Shown here piece after piece: positions 17,240 through 26,569 of a stretch of DNA of 26,569 bases. Each line of letters begins with the position of its first letter. Position 1 is the stretch's first letter. The DNA comes from an uncultured bacterium (GTDB taxonomy: Bacteria > Gemmatimonadota > Gemmatimonadetes > Longimicrobiales > RSA9). Under the pieces are notes generated by a model. It had not been told where the DNA came from. It worked only from the letters and a program-made list of their open reading frames with translations, and did no database searches. Position numbers and translations under genes: made by a program. The DNA lies in assembly GCA_937889645.1 (NCBI GenBank), contig CALBZE010000075.1, forward strand, positions 1 to 26,569, written 5' to 3'.

Positions 17240-19006
17240 TCAGCGCGCCGCCGTGACCAGACCGCGACTCTGCTTGCGCACCAGCTCCGCGTAGTACCCG
17301 CCCTGCGCGACCAGCTCCGCATGCGTCCCGCTCTCGATGATGCGACCGTCCTTGAGGACCACGATCCGGTCGGCGCCGACGATGGTCGAGAGCCGGTGGG
17401 CGATGACGAGCGTCGTGCGCCCCTCGACCAGGCGCGCGAGCGCCTCCTGGACCAGCGCTTCGGATTCCGCGTCCAGAGCCGACGTCGCCTCGTCCAGGAT
17501 CAGGATCGGCGGGTCCTTGAGGAGCGCCCTCGCGATCGCGACGCGCTGCCTCTCGCCGCCGGAGAGGACGCCGCCCCGCTCGCCGACCACCGTGTCGTAC
17601 CCCTGCTGGAGCCGCATGATGAAGTCGTGCGCGTTCGCCGCCCGCGCCGCCGCCTCGATCTCCCGCTGCGACGCGCCCGGCCGACCGTAGGCGATGTTGT
17701 TGCGCACCGTGTCGTTGAAGAGGAGCGCGTCCTGGAGCACCACGCCGATCTGGCGACGCAGCGAACGCTGCTTCACCGACCGCAGGTCCATCCCGTCCAC
17801 GCGGATCGAGCCCGACGTCGGGTCGTAGAGCCGCTGCAGCAGCGCCATCATCGTGCTCTTCCCCGCGCCGCTCGGACCGACAAGCGCGACCATCTCGCCC
17901 GGACGGATGTGCAGGTCGATCGACTCCAGCACCGGCTTCCCCTCCTGATAGGCGAAGCTGACGCCGTCGAACTCGATCTCGCCCCGTAGCTTCCGCACGA
18001 CCTTGGCGTTCGGCGCATCGCCAAGCGTGTCCTGCGCGTCCAGGATCGAGAAGATCACGTCCAGCGAAACCGCCGCCTTGCGCAGCGTCTGGTACACGTT
18101 CGTCAGCCCCTCGACCGGACCGAACAGCCCGCCGACGTAGCCCAGGAACGCGACCAGCGTCCCCACCGTCACCTCGCCCCTGACCACGAGCCAGCCGCCG
18201 AGGGCGAGCGCAGCGATCCGCGCGAAGAGCGAGACCAGGTTCCGCGCCGCGCCGACCCCCGTGTCCCGCCCGACCCCGCGCACGACCACGCGGTTCGTCT
18301 CCTCCACGCCCGTCAGGAAGCGCCGCTTCTCCTCCTCCTCCATCGTGAAGCTCTTGACCGTCACGATCCCCGTCAGCACCTCGTTGAAGCGTGCGTAGAT
18401 CTTCGACCAACGGTCGAGCAGCACACGCTCCCGCTGCGTCTGCTCGCGCGCGGCCCACGCGCCGATCAAGGCCGGCAGCGGCGCGAACGCCAGCACCACC
18501 AGCGACAGCCGCCAGTCCAGCCGCACCATGATCACCAGCGAGATCGCCAGGTAGACCAGCGCCGGGAGCACGTTGAACGCGATCTCCGACATCGCGCCGA
18601 CGAAACCCGCGATCCCGCGGTCCAGCTTCGTCATGATCCCGCCGACGCTCTCCTTGCGGTGGTACGTGAGCGGCAACGTGTGCAGCCGGCCGACCGTCGC
18701 CGACAGCAGCTCGTATTGCACCCCGAGCCGCACCTTCCACGTGAGCCAGTTCGAGAACCCGCTCACCGCTTCACGACCCAGCCCGAGCGCCAGCAGCGCG
18801 CCCACGCCCACCACGATCGCCGAGCCCGCGTCTCCCACGCCCAGCCGGTCGAACAGGTACTTCATCACCAGCGGTTCGACCGCGTTCAGCCCGGCGATCA
18901 CGAGCGTCAGCGTGAGGATCACCAGGATCGATCCGCGATAGGACCGCACGAACGCCAGCGCGCGGCGAGTCTGCCCCCACCACGGCCGCCGCGTCGTCTC
19001 CTTCAT
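17240..19006 (-). CDS. ABC exporter half-transporter (MsbA/ABCB type)
   Basis: 588 aa, inner-membrane domain fused to an ATPase, working as a homodimer. The membrane domain (about 20-310) has six predicted spans. The ATPase begins near 343 (IEFDGVSFAYQEGKPVLESI). Walker A GPSGAGKST (377-385), Q-loop VVLQDALLF, signature LSGGERQR (481-488), Walker B ILILDEATSALD (from 501) and H-loop His537 are all intact. Substrates of this family are lipids, lipid A core, drugs or peptides; none can be chosen here. I start at 19006 (MKETTRRPWW) because an upstream in-frame ATG at 19075 would place the promoter hairpin inside the gene; the RBS is only moderate (GGGGGCGAG). The upstream region holds a good promoter and a leader hairpin. 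The FAD oxidoreductase follows. Confidence 0.93.
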   Translation of the reverse strand: MKETTRRPWWGQTRRALAFVRSYRGSILVILTLTLVIAGLNAVEPLVMKYLFDRLGVGDAGSAIVVGVGALLALGLGREAVSGFSNWLTWKVRLGVQYELLSATVGRLHTLPLTYHRKESVGGIMTKLDRGIAGFVGAMSEIAFNVLPALVYLAISLVIMVRLDWRLSLVVLAFAPLPALIGAWAAREQTQRERVLLDRWSKIYARFNEVLTGIVTVKSFTMEEEEKRRFLTGVEETNRVVVRGVGRDTGVGAARNLVSLFARIAALALGGWLVVRGEVTVGTLVAFLGYVGGLFGPVEGLTNVYQTLRKAAVSLDVIFSILDAQDTLGDAPNAKVVRKLRGEIEFDGVSFAYQEGKPVLESIDLHIRPGEMVALVGPSGAGKSTMMALLQRLYDPTSGSIRVDGMDLRSVKQRSLRRQIGVVLQDALLFNDTVRNNIAYGRPGASQREIEAAARAANAHDFIMRLQQGYDTVVGERGGVLSGGERQRVAIARALLKDPPILILDEATSALDAESEALVQEALARLVEGRTTLVIAHRLSTIVGADRIVVLKDGRIIESGTHAELVAQGGYYAELVRKQSRGLVTAAR

Positions 19007-19028
19007 CCAGCTCTCGCCCCCTTCAGTG

Positions 19029-19053
19029 AAAAGCCCGCGATGGGGTCGCGGGC
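19029..19053 (-). promoter_or_regulatory. Terminator-like hairpin in the ABC exporter leader
   Basis: GCCCGCGA and TCGCGGGC form a perfect 8-bp stem with a 5-nt loop, followed on the minus strand by TTTT at 19032-19029. It lies between the predicted promoter and the ATG at 19006. The leader is short, and no leader peptide or competing antiterminator pairing is obvious. Confidence 0.6.
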
Positions 19054-19074
19054 GTCGTAAATTCAATCCGGACA

Positions 19075-19103
19075 AATATATACGATGCGTACGACATCAT
19101 CAA
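19075..19103 (-). promoter_or_regulatory. Sigma70-type promoter of the ABC exporter operon
   Basis: On the minus strand, -35 TTGATG (19103-19098) and -10 TATATT (19080-19075) are separated by exactly 17 bp, with an AT-rich surround. Transcription would start near 19068 and run about 60 nt to the ATG. Confidence 0.65.
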
Positions 19104-19469
19104 TTCGGGGTGCGGAGCGGAGACCCCGGGCGCTCCGGGGCTGCTAGCGGGCGCGGGGAGCTTATTGCTCGGCCAGTCGGGCGGGCGCGGCGAAGTGGTG
19201 CACACGCACGCCGCGGATTCCGGGGTTGCCCTGCACCGTGGGACGTGCGGCGCGGTGGGCGCGGCGCCCCCCGGCGTCGTCGCTTCCTTGCGTGTCCGGT
19301 CCGCCGCCGCCTACCTTCCCGATCGCACCCACCGCGGCGGCGCGGCCTCATTCCCGGGCGAGTCAGCCGGTCTCCTCCAGCGCGTACCCTATGGCACCCA
19401 TCGCCGGAACGACGGTCATCGGAACCGACCCCGTGGGCGGGGCAGCTCCCCGCGATCGGGAGGTGTGAC
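19104..19469. other. GC-rich intergenic stretch before the membrane EEP gene
   Basis: No convincing gene. Open frames here have the skewed composition of shadows. At the right end GGGAGG (19458-19463) is 6 nt before the GTG of the next gene and sets its start. I see no convincing plus-strand promoter. Confidence 0.5.
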
Positions 19470-21581
19470 GTGCGCGGGCGGGTTCGGCCGGAGCCCGGAG
19501 CCGAGGCCCGAGGCGACGCCGGATCTCTCGGCGCCCTCGCCCTCGTCACGCTCGTCTTCCTATTCTTCCTGCAGGCGCAGCGGGCGTACCTCGCGTCGCT
19601 CTTCGCGCTCGTCTACGACGCCGTCTTCCCCTCGCTCCGCGCGCTCGGCCTCGCCGCCGCCGCGCTCCCCCTCGCCGCGCTCCTGGCGCCGCTCGCGCCG
19701 CTGGCGCACCGGATCGGCCACGCGCGCACGATCCTCGTGGCGACGTCGCTCTCCGCCGCCGCGCGCGTTGTCATGGTCCCCGCCGACCTCGCCCCGCGCC
19801 TCGTCGGCTCGAGCATAGTCGTGGCCGGCGCAGGGCTGTTCCTCGCCCACGCGGTCGGCGCCCTCGACCGCCGCGCGGTGAGCGCCGGCGCCGCGCTCGC
19901 CATCACGCTCGACGGCCTCCTGCGACTCGCCGGGTGGAGCTACGACCCGTCGCTGCGCGCCGGGTGGCTCGGTGTGCAGATCGCGCTGTCGGCGGCTGCG
20001 ATCGTGCTGGCGGCGGTCATGGCGCGTGAGGGCGACCTCGTGCGCGCTGGAGCGTCGGCGCGGGACCGCATACCGGATAGCGGCCGGGCGTCGGACGTCT
20101 CCCGGGCATGCGGCGCCGCCCGGGCCCCGGACGCCGCTCGGGCGCGCGGTGCCGCCGCGCCCGCCCCCGACCTCGAACGCCGCGCCGGCGGCCTGCGCCT
20201 GCGCGGCGCGCTCATGCTCGGCGCGATCCTCTTGTTCGAGGGGAGCGTCCTCGGCTCGGCCCCCGTCGGCGCGCAGTGGACGGGCGTGCCGTACGCGCTC
20301 CTCGCGCCGCTCCTCGTTGTGGCCGGCGGCGCGGCGACGGCGCTGCTCCTCGCCGCGCGCGAGCCCGCCGGACGACACGCGCCCGCGGCGGCGGGGTTGG
20401 CGATCGCGGTGCCGGCCGGCGCGTTGGTGGGGTGGGGGTGGGAAGGGTGGGGCGCCGCCACGGCGTTCGTCGGCGCCCACGTCGCCGCGCTCCTCCTCCT
20501 CGGCCGCGCCCTCGCGCCCTCGGGCGGGCGACGCGGCGGCTGGACCGTCGCCGTCGCGCTCGGGGTGTTCCTGCTCTTCTCGGTGCTCTACGCCTTCACG
20601 TACTTCTACGCCTTCACCTTCCCGGCATTCCAGGGCGCCGCGCCGCGGATCCTGGTCCTGGCCGGCGCCGTCCTCGTCGCCGCGACGCTCCTCGTGCCAC
20701 TCCCGCGCCCGACGCCGCCGGCCACGCTGCGACGCCGCGTCGTCGCCACCGCCCTTGCGACGCTCGCCCTCGCCGCCGCGATCCCGGCGTGGATCGGCTG
20801 GCGCGCGGAGGTGGAGGCGGAGCGGGCGGATCCATTCGCCGGGTGGGTGGAGTCACACGCGACGTCTGCCGATGCCGACGTCGCCCCCGCCCTCGAGTTC
20901 CGCGTCGCGACCTACAACGTCCATTACGGCTTCAGCGAGGATTGGCGGTACGCACCCGAGGCGATGGCCGCGACGATCGCCGAGTCCGGCGCCGACATCG
21001 TCGCACTCCAGGAGGTCTCCGTCGGCCTCGCGTCCGCCTACGGCACCGACCTCGCGCGGTGGCTCGGGCGGCGGCTCGGGATGCGCGTGCGCTTCGCGCC
21101 GACGGTGAATGGGACGTTGGGCGACGCGGTGCTTTCGCGGTTGCCGGTCGTTTCGTTCCGGTCTGTGCTGCTCCCGCCGGAGGACGCGGATCGGAAGCAG
21201 GTCGCCGTGGCGGAGATTGCGGCCGGGCAGGACACGGTGCGGTTCCTCGCGACGCATTTCGGTCTCACGCCGGAGGAGCAGGCGGCCCAGACGACCGGCA
21301 TGCTGGCGACCGCGGGTACCGGCCCCTCGATCCTCGCCGGGGACCTGAACGCCGGCCCAGGCAGCGAGGTGGCGCGGCGGCTCGGAGAGGCGGGTTTCCG
21401 CGACGCCTTCGAGCTGGCTGGCGCGGAGCCGGCGCCTACCGCGCCCGCCGTCACGCCCACGGAGCGGATCGATTGGATCTGGCTGCGGGGATACGATGCG
21501 GTCGAGGCAAGGATCCTCGGGTCGACGGCGTCGGATCACAGGTTGGTGGCGGCGAGAGTACGTGCCACAGCGTCGCAGTGA
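19470..21581 (+). CDS. Multi-pass membrane protein with C-terminal EEP phosphodiesterase domain
   Basis: 703 aa, start GTG with GGGAGG at 6 nt. The N-terminal about 440 residues contain roughly ten hydrophobic segments, interrupted by a low-complexity Ala/Arg/Pro loop (about 188-240). The C-terminal domain (about 475-700) is a complete endonuclease/exonuclease/phosphatase fold. Motifs are TYNVHYG (Asn483), ALQEVS (Glu515), LSRLPV, ATHFG (His596), LAGDLNAGP (Asp625, Asn627), RIDWIW (Asp668) and TASDHRL (Asp689, His690). All metal and catalytic residues are present, so it should cleave a phosphodiester or phosphomonoester. Multi-spanning N-terminus plus YNVHYG-type EEP resembles eukaryotic CWH43/PGAP2IP and bacterial relatives, so a membrane lipid or lipid-linked head group is a plausible substrate; that is inference. 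The active site is probably periplasmic if the last span exits outward. It stands alone, with no close co-directional partner. Confidence 0.85.
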   Translation: MRGRVRPEPGAEARGDAGSLGALALVTLVFLFFLQAQRAYLASLFALVYDAVFPSLRALGLAAAALPLAALLAPLAPLAHRIGHARTILVATSLSAAARVVMVPADLAPRLVGSSIVVAGAGLFLAHAVGALDRRAVSAGAALAITLDGLLRLAGWSYDPSLRAGWLGVQIALSAAAIVLAAVMAREGDLVRAGASARDRIPDSGRASDVSRACGAARAPDAARARGAAAPAPDLERRAGGLRLRGALMLGAILLFEGSVLGSAPVGAQWTGVPYALLAPLLVVAGGAATALLLAAREPAGRHAPAAAGLAIAVPAGALVGWGWEGWGAATAFVGAHVAALLLLGRALAPSGGRRGGWTVAVALGVFLLFSVLYAFTYFYAFTFPAFQGAAPRILVLAGAVLVAATLLVPLPRPTPPATLRRRVVATALATLALAAAIPAWIGWRAEVEAERADPFAGWVESHATSADADVAPALEFRVATYNVHYGFSEDWRYAPEAMAATIAESGADIVALQEVSVGLASAYGTDLARWLGRRLGMRVRFAPTVNGTLGDAVLSRLPVVSFRSVLLPPEDADRKQVAVAEIAAGQDTVRFLATHFGLTPEEQAAQTTGMLATAGTGPSILAGDLNAGPGSEVARRLGEAGFRDAFELAGAEPAPTAPAVTPTERIDWIWLRGYDAVEARILGSTASDHRLVAARVRATASQ

Positions 21582-22151
21582 CGGCCGGCGATGCGAGGTG
21601 TCGAGACCGGACCGGGACTCGCCAGCGACCGGAGCGACGCGCGTCTCCACCACCGGCTGCGGCGAGGGGTGCGTGATGGACTTCGGACGCCCCCGCCGGG
21701 CCCGTGTGCGGCCCGCCAGGCCGTAACGCCACACCCGCCTTGCCGTCACGGCGCATCCGCCTTGCCGCTGCCCCGCAGCACCGGCCGTCGCCCAGAAGGA
21801 GTTGCCCGCCTACCGCGCCTGATCGCGCCGAAATAACGAATACGAGGATAGCGAAAGCACCCTGACGACGTCATTCCGTGGGGGAATGCGCGGGGCGCGC
21901 GCCGCCACGCCCAGCTTCCGCTTACAGACTCTCCCGTGGCGGGCACGCCGCCACGCGGCCCGGCCCGCCGCCGGGGGTTGCGGAGCGCCGCTCGGCCTTT
22001 CAGATTGCCGCCGCCGGAACGGCGAGCGCCCGCGCGCGGTGGCATCACTTGCGCGGCGGGCGCGATGCGCGTATCCTGGCCGCCCGCGTGCCGTCGTCTA
22101 GGTACGCGGCCGTCCGGTGATCATCCAGAACACTTGACCTCCAGAGGCTCG
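21582..22151 (+). other. 570-bp intergenic region before actA
   Basis: No plausible gene on either strand; open frames have shadow-like composition. It holds CCGCCTTGCCG twice (21735-21745 and 21757-21767), a small hairpin CATTCC/GGAATG (21872-21888) without a T-tract, and a less GC-rich patch around 21830-21870 (AAATAACGAATACGAGG). A candidate promoter for actA lies near 22049. No intrinsic terminator for the membrane EEP gene was seen. Confidence 0.6.
22049..22077 (+). promoter_or_regulatory. Candidate promoter of the act operon
   Basis: -35 TTGCGC (22049-22054) and -10 TATCCT (22072-22077) are separated by exactly 17 bp. The predicted start is about 65 nt before the actA ATG at 22152. The -35 is only a half match, so this is tentative. 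Confidence 0.4.
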
Positions 22152-22679
22152 ATGGTGCGAGCGAAGTGGGCCGTGCTCGGCATCGTCGGCGCGTTGGCGC
22201 TGGCGGGATCCGGTATTGTTGCGGCCGGCGCGTTGCAGGGCGGGGGGACGCCGCAGCAGCCGATCGCGTTCCCGCATGACAGGCACGCGGGTACGCTGCA
22301 GATCCCCTGCATGTATTGCCACTACAGCGCGGACGAATCTTGGGATGCGGGGATCCCGCCCGTGCAGACGTGCACCGGCTGCCATGCGCCGGTGGGCAAC
22401 AACCTCCTGTTCCTGCAGGACAGCCCCGAGCTGCAGAAGCTCGTTCAGTACGCGCAGCAGGGCGTCCCGATCCCCTGGGTGCGGATCTACGACCTGCCCG
22501 ACTACGTCCGGTTCCCGCACATGATGCACATCAACGCCGGGCTCGAGTGCCAGCAGTGCCACGGACCGGTCGAGACGATGTCGGAGATCGAGCTGGCGCA
22601 GCCGCTCTACATGGGCTGGTGCATCGACTGCCACCAGCAGCGGCAGGCCCGGGTCGACTGTTTCGTCTGTCACTACTGA
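22152..22679 (+). CDS. actA: ActA: pentaheme cytochrome c subunit of Alternative Complex III
   Basis: 175 aa. The N-terminal hydrophobic segment (about 5-28) acts as signal anchor, with the rest periplasmic. Five CxxCH heme-c motifs are present: CMYCH (53), CTGCH (74), CQQCH (133), CIDCH (157) and CFVCH (170). This matches the pentaheme ActA of ACIII. It passes electrons from the quinol-oxidising complex towards terminal acceptors such as cytochrome c or directly to an oxidase. The FPHDRHAG and FPHMMHIN segments supply probable distal His ligands. It precedes actB by 70 nt in the conserved ACIII order. The RBS AGAGG is weak (4 nt). Alternatives (cytochrome c3-type subunits of other NrfD complexes) are less likely given actB and actC. 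Confidence 0.93.
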   Translation: MVRAKWAVLGIVGALALAGSGIVAAGALQGGGTPQQPIAFPHDRHAGTLQIPCMYCHYSADESWDAGIPPVQTCTGCHAPVGNNLLFLQDSPELQKLVQYAQQGVPIPWVRIYDLPDYVRFPHMMHINAGLECQQCHGPVETMSEIELAQPLYMGWCIDCHQQRQARVDCFVCHY

Positions 22680-22749
22680 TATCCAGCTGGAGAGCCAGCT
22701 CGTCGCGGGGGATCGGCGCGAGGCGGCGCCGCCCCGAAGGAGCAAAGCG

Positions 22750-25700
22750 ATGGCGAATGGGATGGAGAGGCGAGACTTCCTGAAGGTGCTCGGCGCGGCG
22801 GGGGCCGGGGCGAGCCTCTTCGGTTGTTCCACGCAGGGGGCCGAGCGGCTGATCCCGTACATGACGGCCGAGGACGAGATCGTGCCGGGCCTCGCCACGT
22901 GGTACCGCACCACCTGCCGGGAGTGCCCGGCCGGGTGCGGCATGGAGATCAAGACGCGCGAGGGGCGCGCGATCAAGGCGGAGGGCAATTCGCTCTCGCC
23001 GATCTCGCACGGTCGTCTCTGCGCGCGCGGCCAGGCGTCGCTGCACGGGCTGTACAACCCGGACCGGGTGCCGCAGGCGCTGGCCCGCGGCGAGGGCGGC
23101 GCGTGGGCGAAGATCACGTGGGACGACGCCGAGCAGCGGCTCGTCGCGGCGCTCCGCCAGGCTCAGGGGCGCAAGGTCTTCCTGACGCAGACCCACACGG
23201 GGTCGATGGATGCGCTCATCGACCAGTGGGCGCGCGCGTTCGGCGTCGAGGTCGTGCGCTTCGACACCTTCGGCTGGGAGCCGATCCGTGCGGCGAACCG
23301 GATGCTCTTCGGGATCGACGCGGTCCCGGTCCACGACTTCGCCGCGGCCGAGGTGATCGTCTCCTTCGGCGCGGACTTCATGGAGACCTGGCTCTCGCCG
23401 GTCGACTACGCGCACGGCTTCACGCAGTCGCATGCGTTCAACGCGGCGGACGGCAGCAAGGGCCGCTTCATCTCGGTCACCGGCCACCAGTCGCTGACCG
23501 ACATGAACGCCGACGAGTGGCTCCCGGTCCGGCCCGGGACGGAGCACCTCGTCGCGCTCGCCATGGCCCGCGCGATCGTCGACATGGGCCGGTCGGCCGG
23601 CGCGGCCGCGGGGCTGCTGCAGCGCATCGACGTGGGCGACGTCGCCCGGACCGCGGGCGTCTCCGAGGAGCGGATCCGCGCGGTCGCGCGCGCGTTCGCC
23701 TCGGCGCCGTCGCTCGCCGTCGGCCCCGGCGTGCAGACCTCGACCGCCCGCGCGACCTCGGTCGCGATGGCCGTCGCGCTGCTCAACTACGTGGCCGGCA
23801 ACTACGGCCGCACGGTCCGCTTCGACCGGACGGAGCGCTTCGCCAACACCGGCACCTACGCGGAGCTCGCGGCGCTGATGGAGTCGATGGCCGCGGGGCA
23901 GGTCGGCGCGCTCCTCGTCTACGGGCCGAACCCGCTGCACAGTGTCCCGCTCTCGGGTGACGCCAGGACGGCGCTGAGCCGCGTGCCGTTCGTCGCCTCC
24001 TTCTCGCCGTATCTGGACGACACGAGCGAGCACGCGCACCTGCTCCTGCCGGACCACCACTTCCTCGAGAGCTGGGGCGACTACGAGCCGCGGACCGGCG
24101 TCTACTCGCTGGTCCAGCCCGTCATGACGCCGGTGTTCCGGACGAAGCAGACGGGCGACGTGCTGCTCTCCGTCGCGCGTCGCGCCGGCGTCGCGATCCC
24201 GACGGCGGCGAACACCTACTACGACTTCCTGCGCGAGCGCTGGAGCCGCGAGATCTTCCCGCGCGTCCGCGCCGCCGCGTCGTTCGAGGACTGGTGGCGC
24301 GAGACGCTGCAGCTCGGCGTCGTCGTGCTCGACCCGCCGGCCGCGCCGGCCGTCACGCTCAACGCGGGCGCCCTCGCGCAGATCGAGCTGAGCGAGCCCG
24401 AATTCTCGGGCGACGGCGACCTGCTCCTCGTCACGTACCCGTCGTACCGCTTCTACGACGGGCGGCTGGCGAACCGTCCGTGGCTGCAGGAGCTGCCCGA
24501 CCCGGTCAGCAAGGTCACGTGGATCTCCTGGGTCGAGGTCAACCCGCAGACGGCCGAGCGGCTGGGGCTCGACACCGGTAGCATCACCGAGGTCGCGACT
24601 CCGTTCGGCACCGCGACGCTCCCCGTCTGGGTCCACCCGGGCACGCGCCCGGACGTGATCGCGGTCCAGCTCGGGCAGGGGCACGGCGAGTTCGGTCGCT
24701 ACGCCCGCGAGCGCGGCGTCAACGCGGCCCGCTTCCTCGCGCCGGTCGTCGACCCGCAGTCGGGCGGCGTCGTCTGGATCCAGACCCGCGCGTCGCTGCG
24801 GCCGACGGGGAAGTGGGAGAAGATCCCGCACGCCGCCGGCAGCGAGACGCAGCAGGGCCGCAACGTCGCCCGCGCGACGACGCTCGAGGAGGCGCGCGCG
24901 ACGGCGATGGCGCTCGTCGCCGCCCCCGGCCGGGCGCGCACCGTCGAGGAGATGGGCGGCCACCACGGCGCGGGCGAGGCACATGGGGATGTCGCGCGCA
25001 AGCCGCTCCCCGTGGACGAGGAGGTCTACCAGCTCCAGGAGGCCGGCGGCTTCGCGCCGGCCCTGGTCGAGGCGGGTCCGCAGGACTTCCCGCCGCCGGG
25101 CACCTACTACGGCGAGTACTCCGAGGCGCAGCCGCGCTGGGCCATGGCGATCGACCTCGAGCGCTGCATCGGCTGCAGCGCGTGCATCGTCGCCTGCTAC
25201 GCGGAGAACAACATTGGCATCGTCGGACCGGAACAGGTCGCCAAGAACCGGATCATGACCTGGATGCGCATCGAGCGCTACTTCGAGACCGACGAGCACG
25301 GCGAGTTCAGCCACACGCGCTTCCTGCCGATGCTCTGCCAGCACTGCGGCAACGCGCCCTGCGAGCCGGTCTGCCCGGTCTACGCGGCGTACCACACGCC
25401 CGACGGCCTGAACGCGCAGGTCTACAACCGCTGCGTCGGCACGCGCTACTGCGCGAATAACTGCCCGTACAAGGTCCGTCAGTTCAACTGGTTCAGCGCC
25501 GAGTGGCCGGAGCCGTTGAACTGGCAGCTCAACCCGGACGTGACGGTCCGGGAGAAGGGCGTCATGGAGAAGTGCACGTTCTGCGTGCAGCGGATCCGCG
25601 CGGCCGAGTACGAGGCACGTCTCGAGGGGCGTGTCGTGGCCGACGGCGCGATCGTGCCGGCCTGCGCCCAGACCTGTCCCGGTGACGCGATCGTCTTCGG

Positions 25701-25836
25701 CAACATCAAGGACCCGAACTCGCGCGTGGCGAAGATCGCCGCTTCCGGCCGCGGGTACCGCGTCCTCGAGGAGCTGAACACGCAGTCCGGGATCGTTTAC
25801 CTCAAGAAAGTTCTCACGGAAGCGTCGGAGGCGTAG
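22750..25836 (+). CDS. actB: ActB: fused molybdopterin-oxidoreductase-like / Fe-S subunit of ACIII
   Basis: 1028 aa. The N-terminus has a Tat-like RRDFLKVLG followed by ASLFGC (Cys26), which may also be a lipobox. The B1 half (about 50-720) is a degenerate molybdopterin-oxidoreductase fold without sure cofactor residues. It does carry four Cys in C-x2-C-x3-C plus a later Cys (56, 59, 63, 91), as in classic N-terminal Fe-S sites. The B2 half (about 790-1015) is ferredoxin-like, with Cys groups at 806/809/812/816, 863/866/871/875, 895/901/905 and 942/945/972/976. The 895/901/905 group lacks a second-position Cys, consistent with the [3Fe-4S] site known in ACIII. It is the electron-transfer core between ActC/quinol and ActA. 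AAGGAG lies 7 nt before the ATG. actC follows after 6 nt. Confidence 0.95.
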   Translation: MANGMERRDFLKVLGAAGAGASLFGCSTQGAERLIPYMTAEDEIVPGLATWYRTTCRECPAGCGMEIKTREGRAIKAEGNSLSPISHGRLCARGQASLHGLYNPDRVPQALARGEGGAWAKITWDDAEQRLVAALRQAQGRKVFLTQTHTGSMDALIDQWARAFGVEVVRFDTFGWEPIRAANRMLFGIDAVPVHDFAAAEVIVSFGADFMETWLSPVDYAHGFTQSHAFNAADGSKGRFISVTGHQSLTDMNADEWLPVRPGTEHLVALAMARAIVDMGRSAGAAAGLLQRIDVGDVARTAGVSEERIRAVARAFASAPSLAVGPGVQTSTARATSVAMAVALLNYVAGNYGRTVRFDRTERFANTGTYAELAALMESMAAGQVGALLVYGPNPLHSVPLSGDARTALSRVPFVASFSPYLDDTSEHAHLLLPDHHFLESWGDYEPRTGVYSLVQPVMTPVFRTKQTGDVLLSVARRAGVAIPTAANTYYDFLRERWSREIFPRVRAAASFEDWWRETLQLGVVVLDPPAAPAVTLNAGALAQIELSEPEFSGDGDLLLVTYPSYRFYDGRLANRPWLQELPDPVSKVTWISWVEVNPQTAERLGLDTGSITEVATPFGTATLPVWVHPGTRPDVIAVQLGQGHGEFGRYARERGVNAARFLAPVVDPQSGGVVWIQTRASLRPTGKWEKIPHAAGSETQQGRNVARATTLEEARATAMALVAAPGRARTVEEMGGHHGAGEAHGDVARKPLPVDEEVYQLQEAGGFAPALVEAGPQDFPPPGTYYGEYSEAQPRWAMAIDLERCIGCSACIVACYAENNIGIVGPEQVAKNRIMTWMRIERYFETDEHGEFSHTRFLPMLCQHCGNAPCEPVCPVYAAYHTPDGLNAQVYNRCVGTRYCANNCPYKVRQFNWFSAEWPEPLNWQLNPDVTVREKGVMEKCTFCVQRIRAAEYEARLEGRVVADGAIVPACAQTCPGDAIVFGNIKDPNSRVAKIAASGRGYRVLEELNTQSGIVYLKKVLTEASEA

Positions 25837-25842
25837 GCGAGC

Positions 25843-26569
<727 letters not shown>

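Noticed and set aside
22045..22054. TGGC...TTGC resembling a sigma54 promoter before actA
   Set aside because: The boxes are two bases too close (TGGCAT-CAC-TTGC). Sigma54 spacing is strict, so a -35/-10 reading was preferred.

Overview
The window is very GC-rich, compact bacterial chromosome from a Gram-negative-type (double-membrane) organism. Evidence for this is an Omp85-like outer-membrane barrel, a lipobox lipoprotein, a lytic transglycosylase and Alternative Complex III (ACIII). ACIII, a PrkA kinase, an NtrYX-like pair with DUF4390, a LuxE/LuxC pair and a tRNA without encoded CCA suggest Gemmatimonadota or a related GC-rich phylum; this is an inference from gene content, not from a marker gene. 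No transposase, integrase, phage gene or CRISPR array was found. Most long antisense reading frames are shadows caused by GC skew at third codon positions.

Layout. (1) 1-2606, minus strand: prkA (3' end outside the window) and an unknown 248-aa gene. (2) 2786-8643, plus: an apparent signalling operon with a compact NtrY-like histidine kinase, a lipoprotein that looks like a degenerate endonuclease/exonuclease/phosphatase (EEP) fold, an NtrX-like sigma54 activator, a secreted beta-helix plus Omp85-barrel fusion and a DUF4390 protein; the last three are joined by stop/start overlaps. (3) 8712-13560, plus: a small unknown protein, a DUF255 thioredoxin/six-hairpin protein, then LuxE and LuxC, a fatty-acid reductase pair without luciferase. 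A possible sigma54 promoter lies just before this block. (4) 13673-16086: small minus-strand genes (AbrB-type regulator and two unknowns), a plus-strand lytic transglycosylase and tRNA-Asn(GTT) with its terminator. (5) 16170-19006, minus: an ABC exporter followed by a TrxR-like FAD oxidoreductase; the exporter has a clear sigma70-type promoter and a terminator-like leader hairpin. (6) 19470-21581, plus: a multi-pass membrane protein with an intact C-terminal EEP domain. (7) 22152-26569, plus: actA, actB and the start of actC, encoding ACIII, the quinol:electron-acceptor oxidoreductase that replaces cytochrome bc1.

The most unusual parts are the signalling operon of block 2, with its enzyme-dead-looking EEP lipoprotein and barrel fusion, its possible nearby sigma54 targets, and the LuxE/LuxC pair. 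Also notable are short tandem duplications (28-bp and 20-bp periods) that begin in the 3' ends of two genes and run into the following intergenic DNA. Function calls rest on motifs read by eye; no database search was possible.
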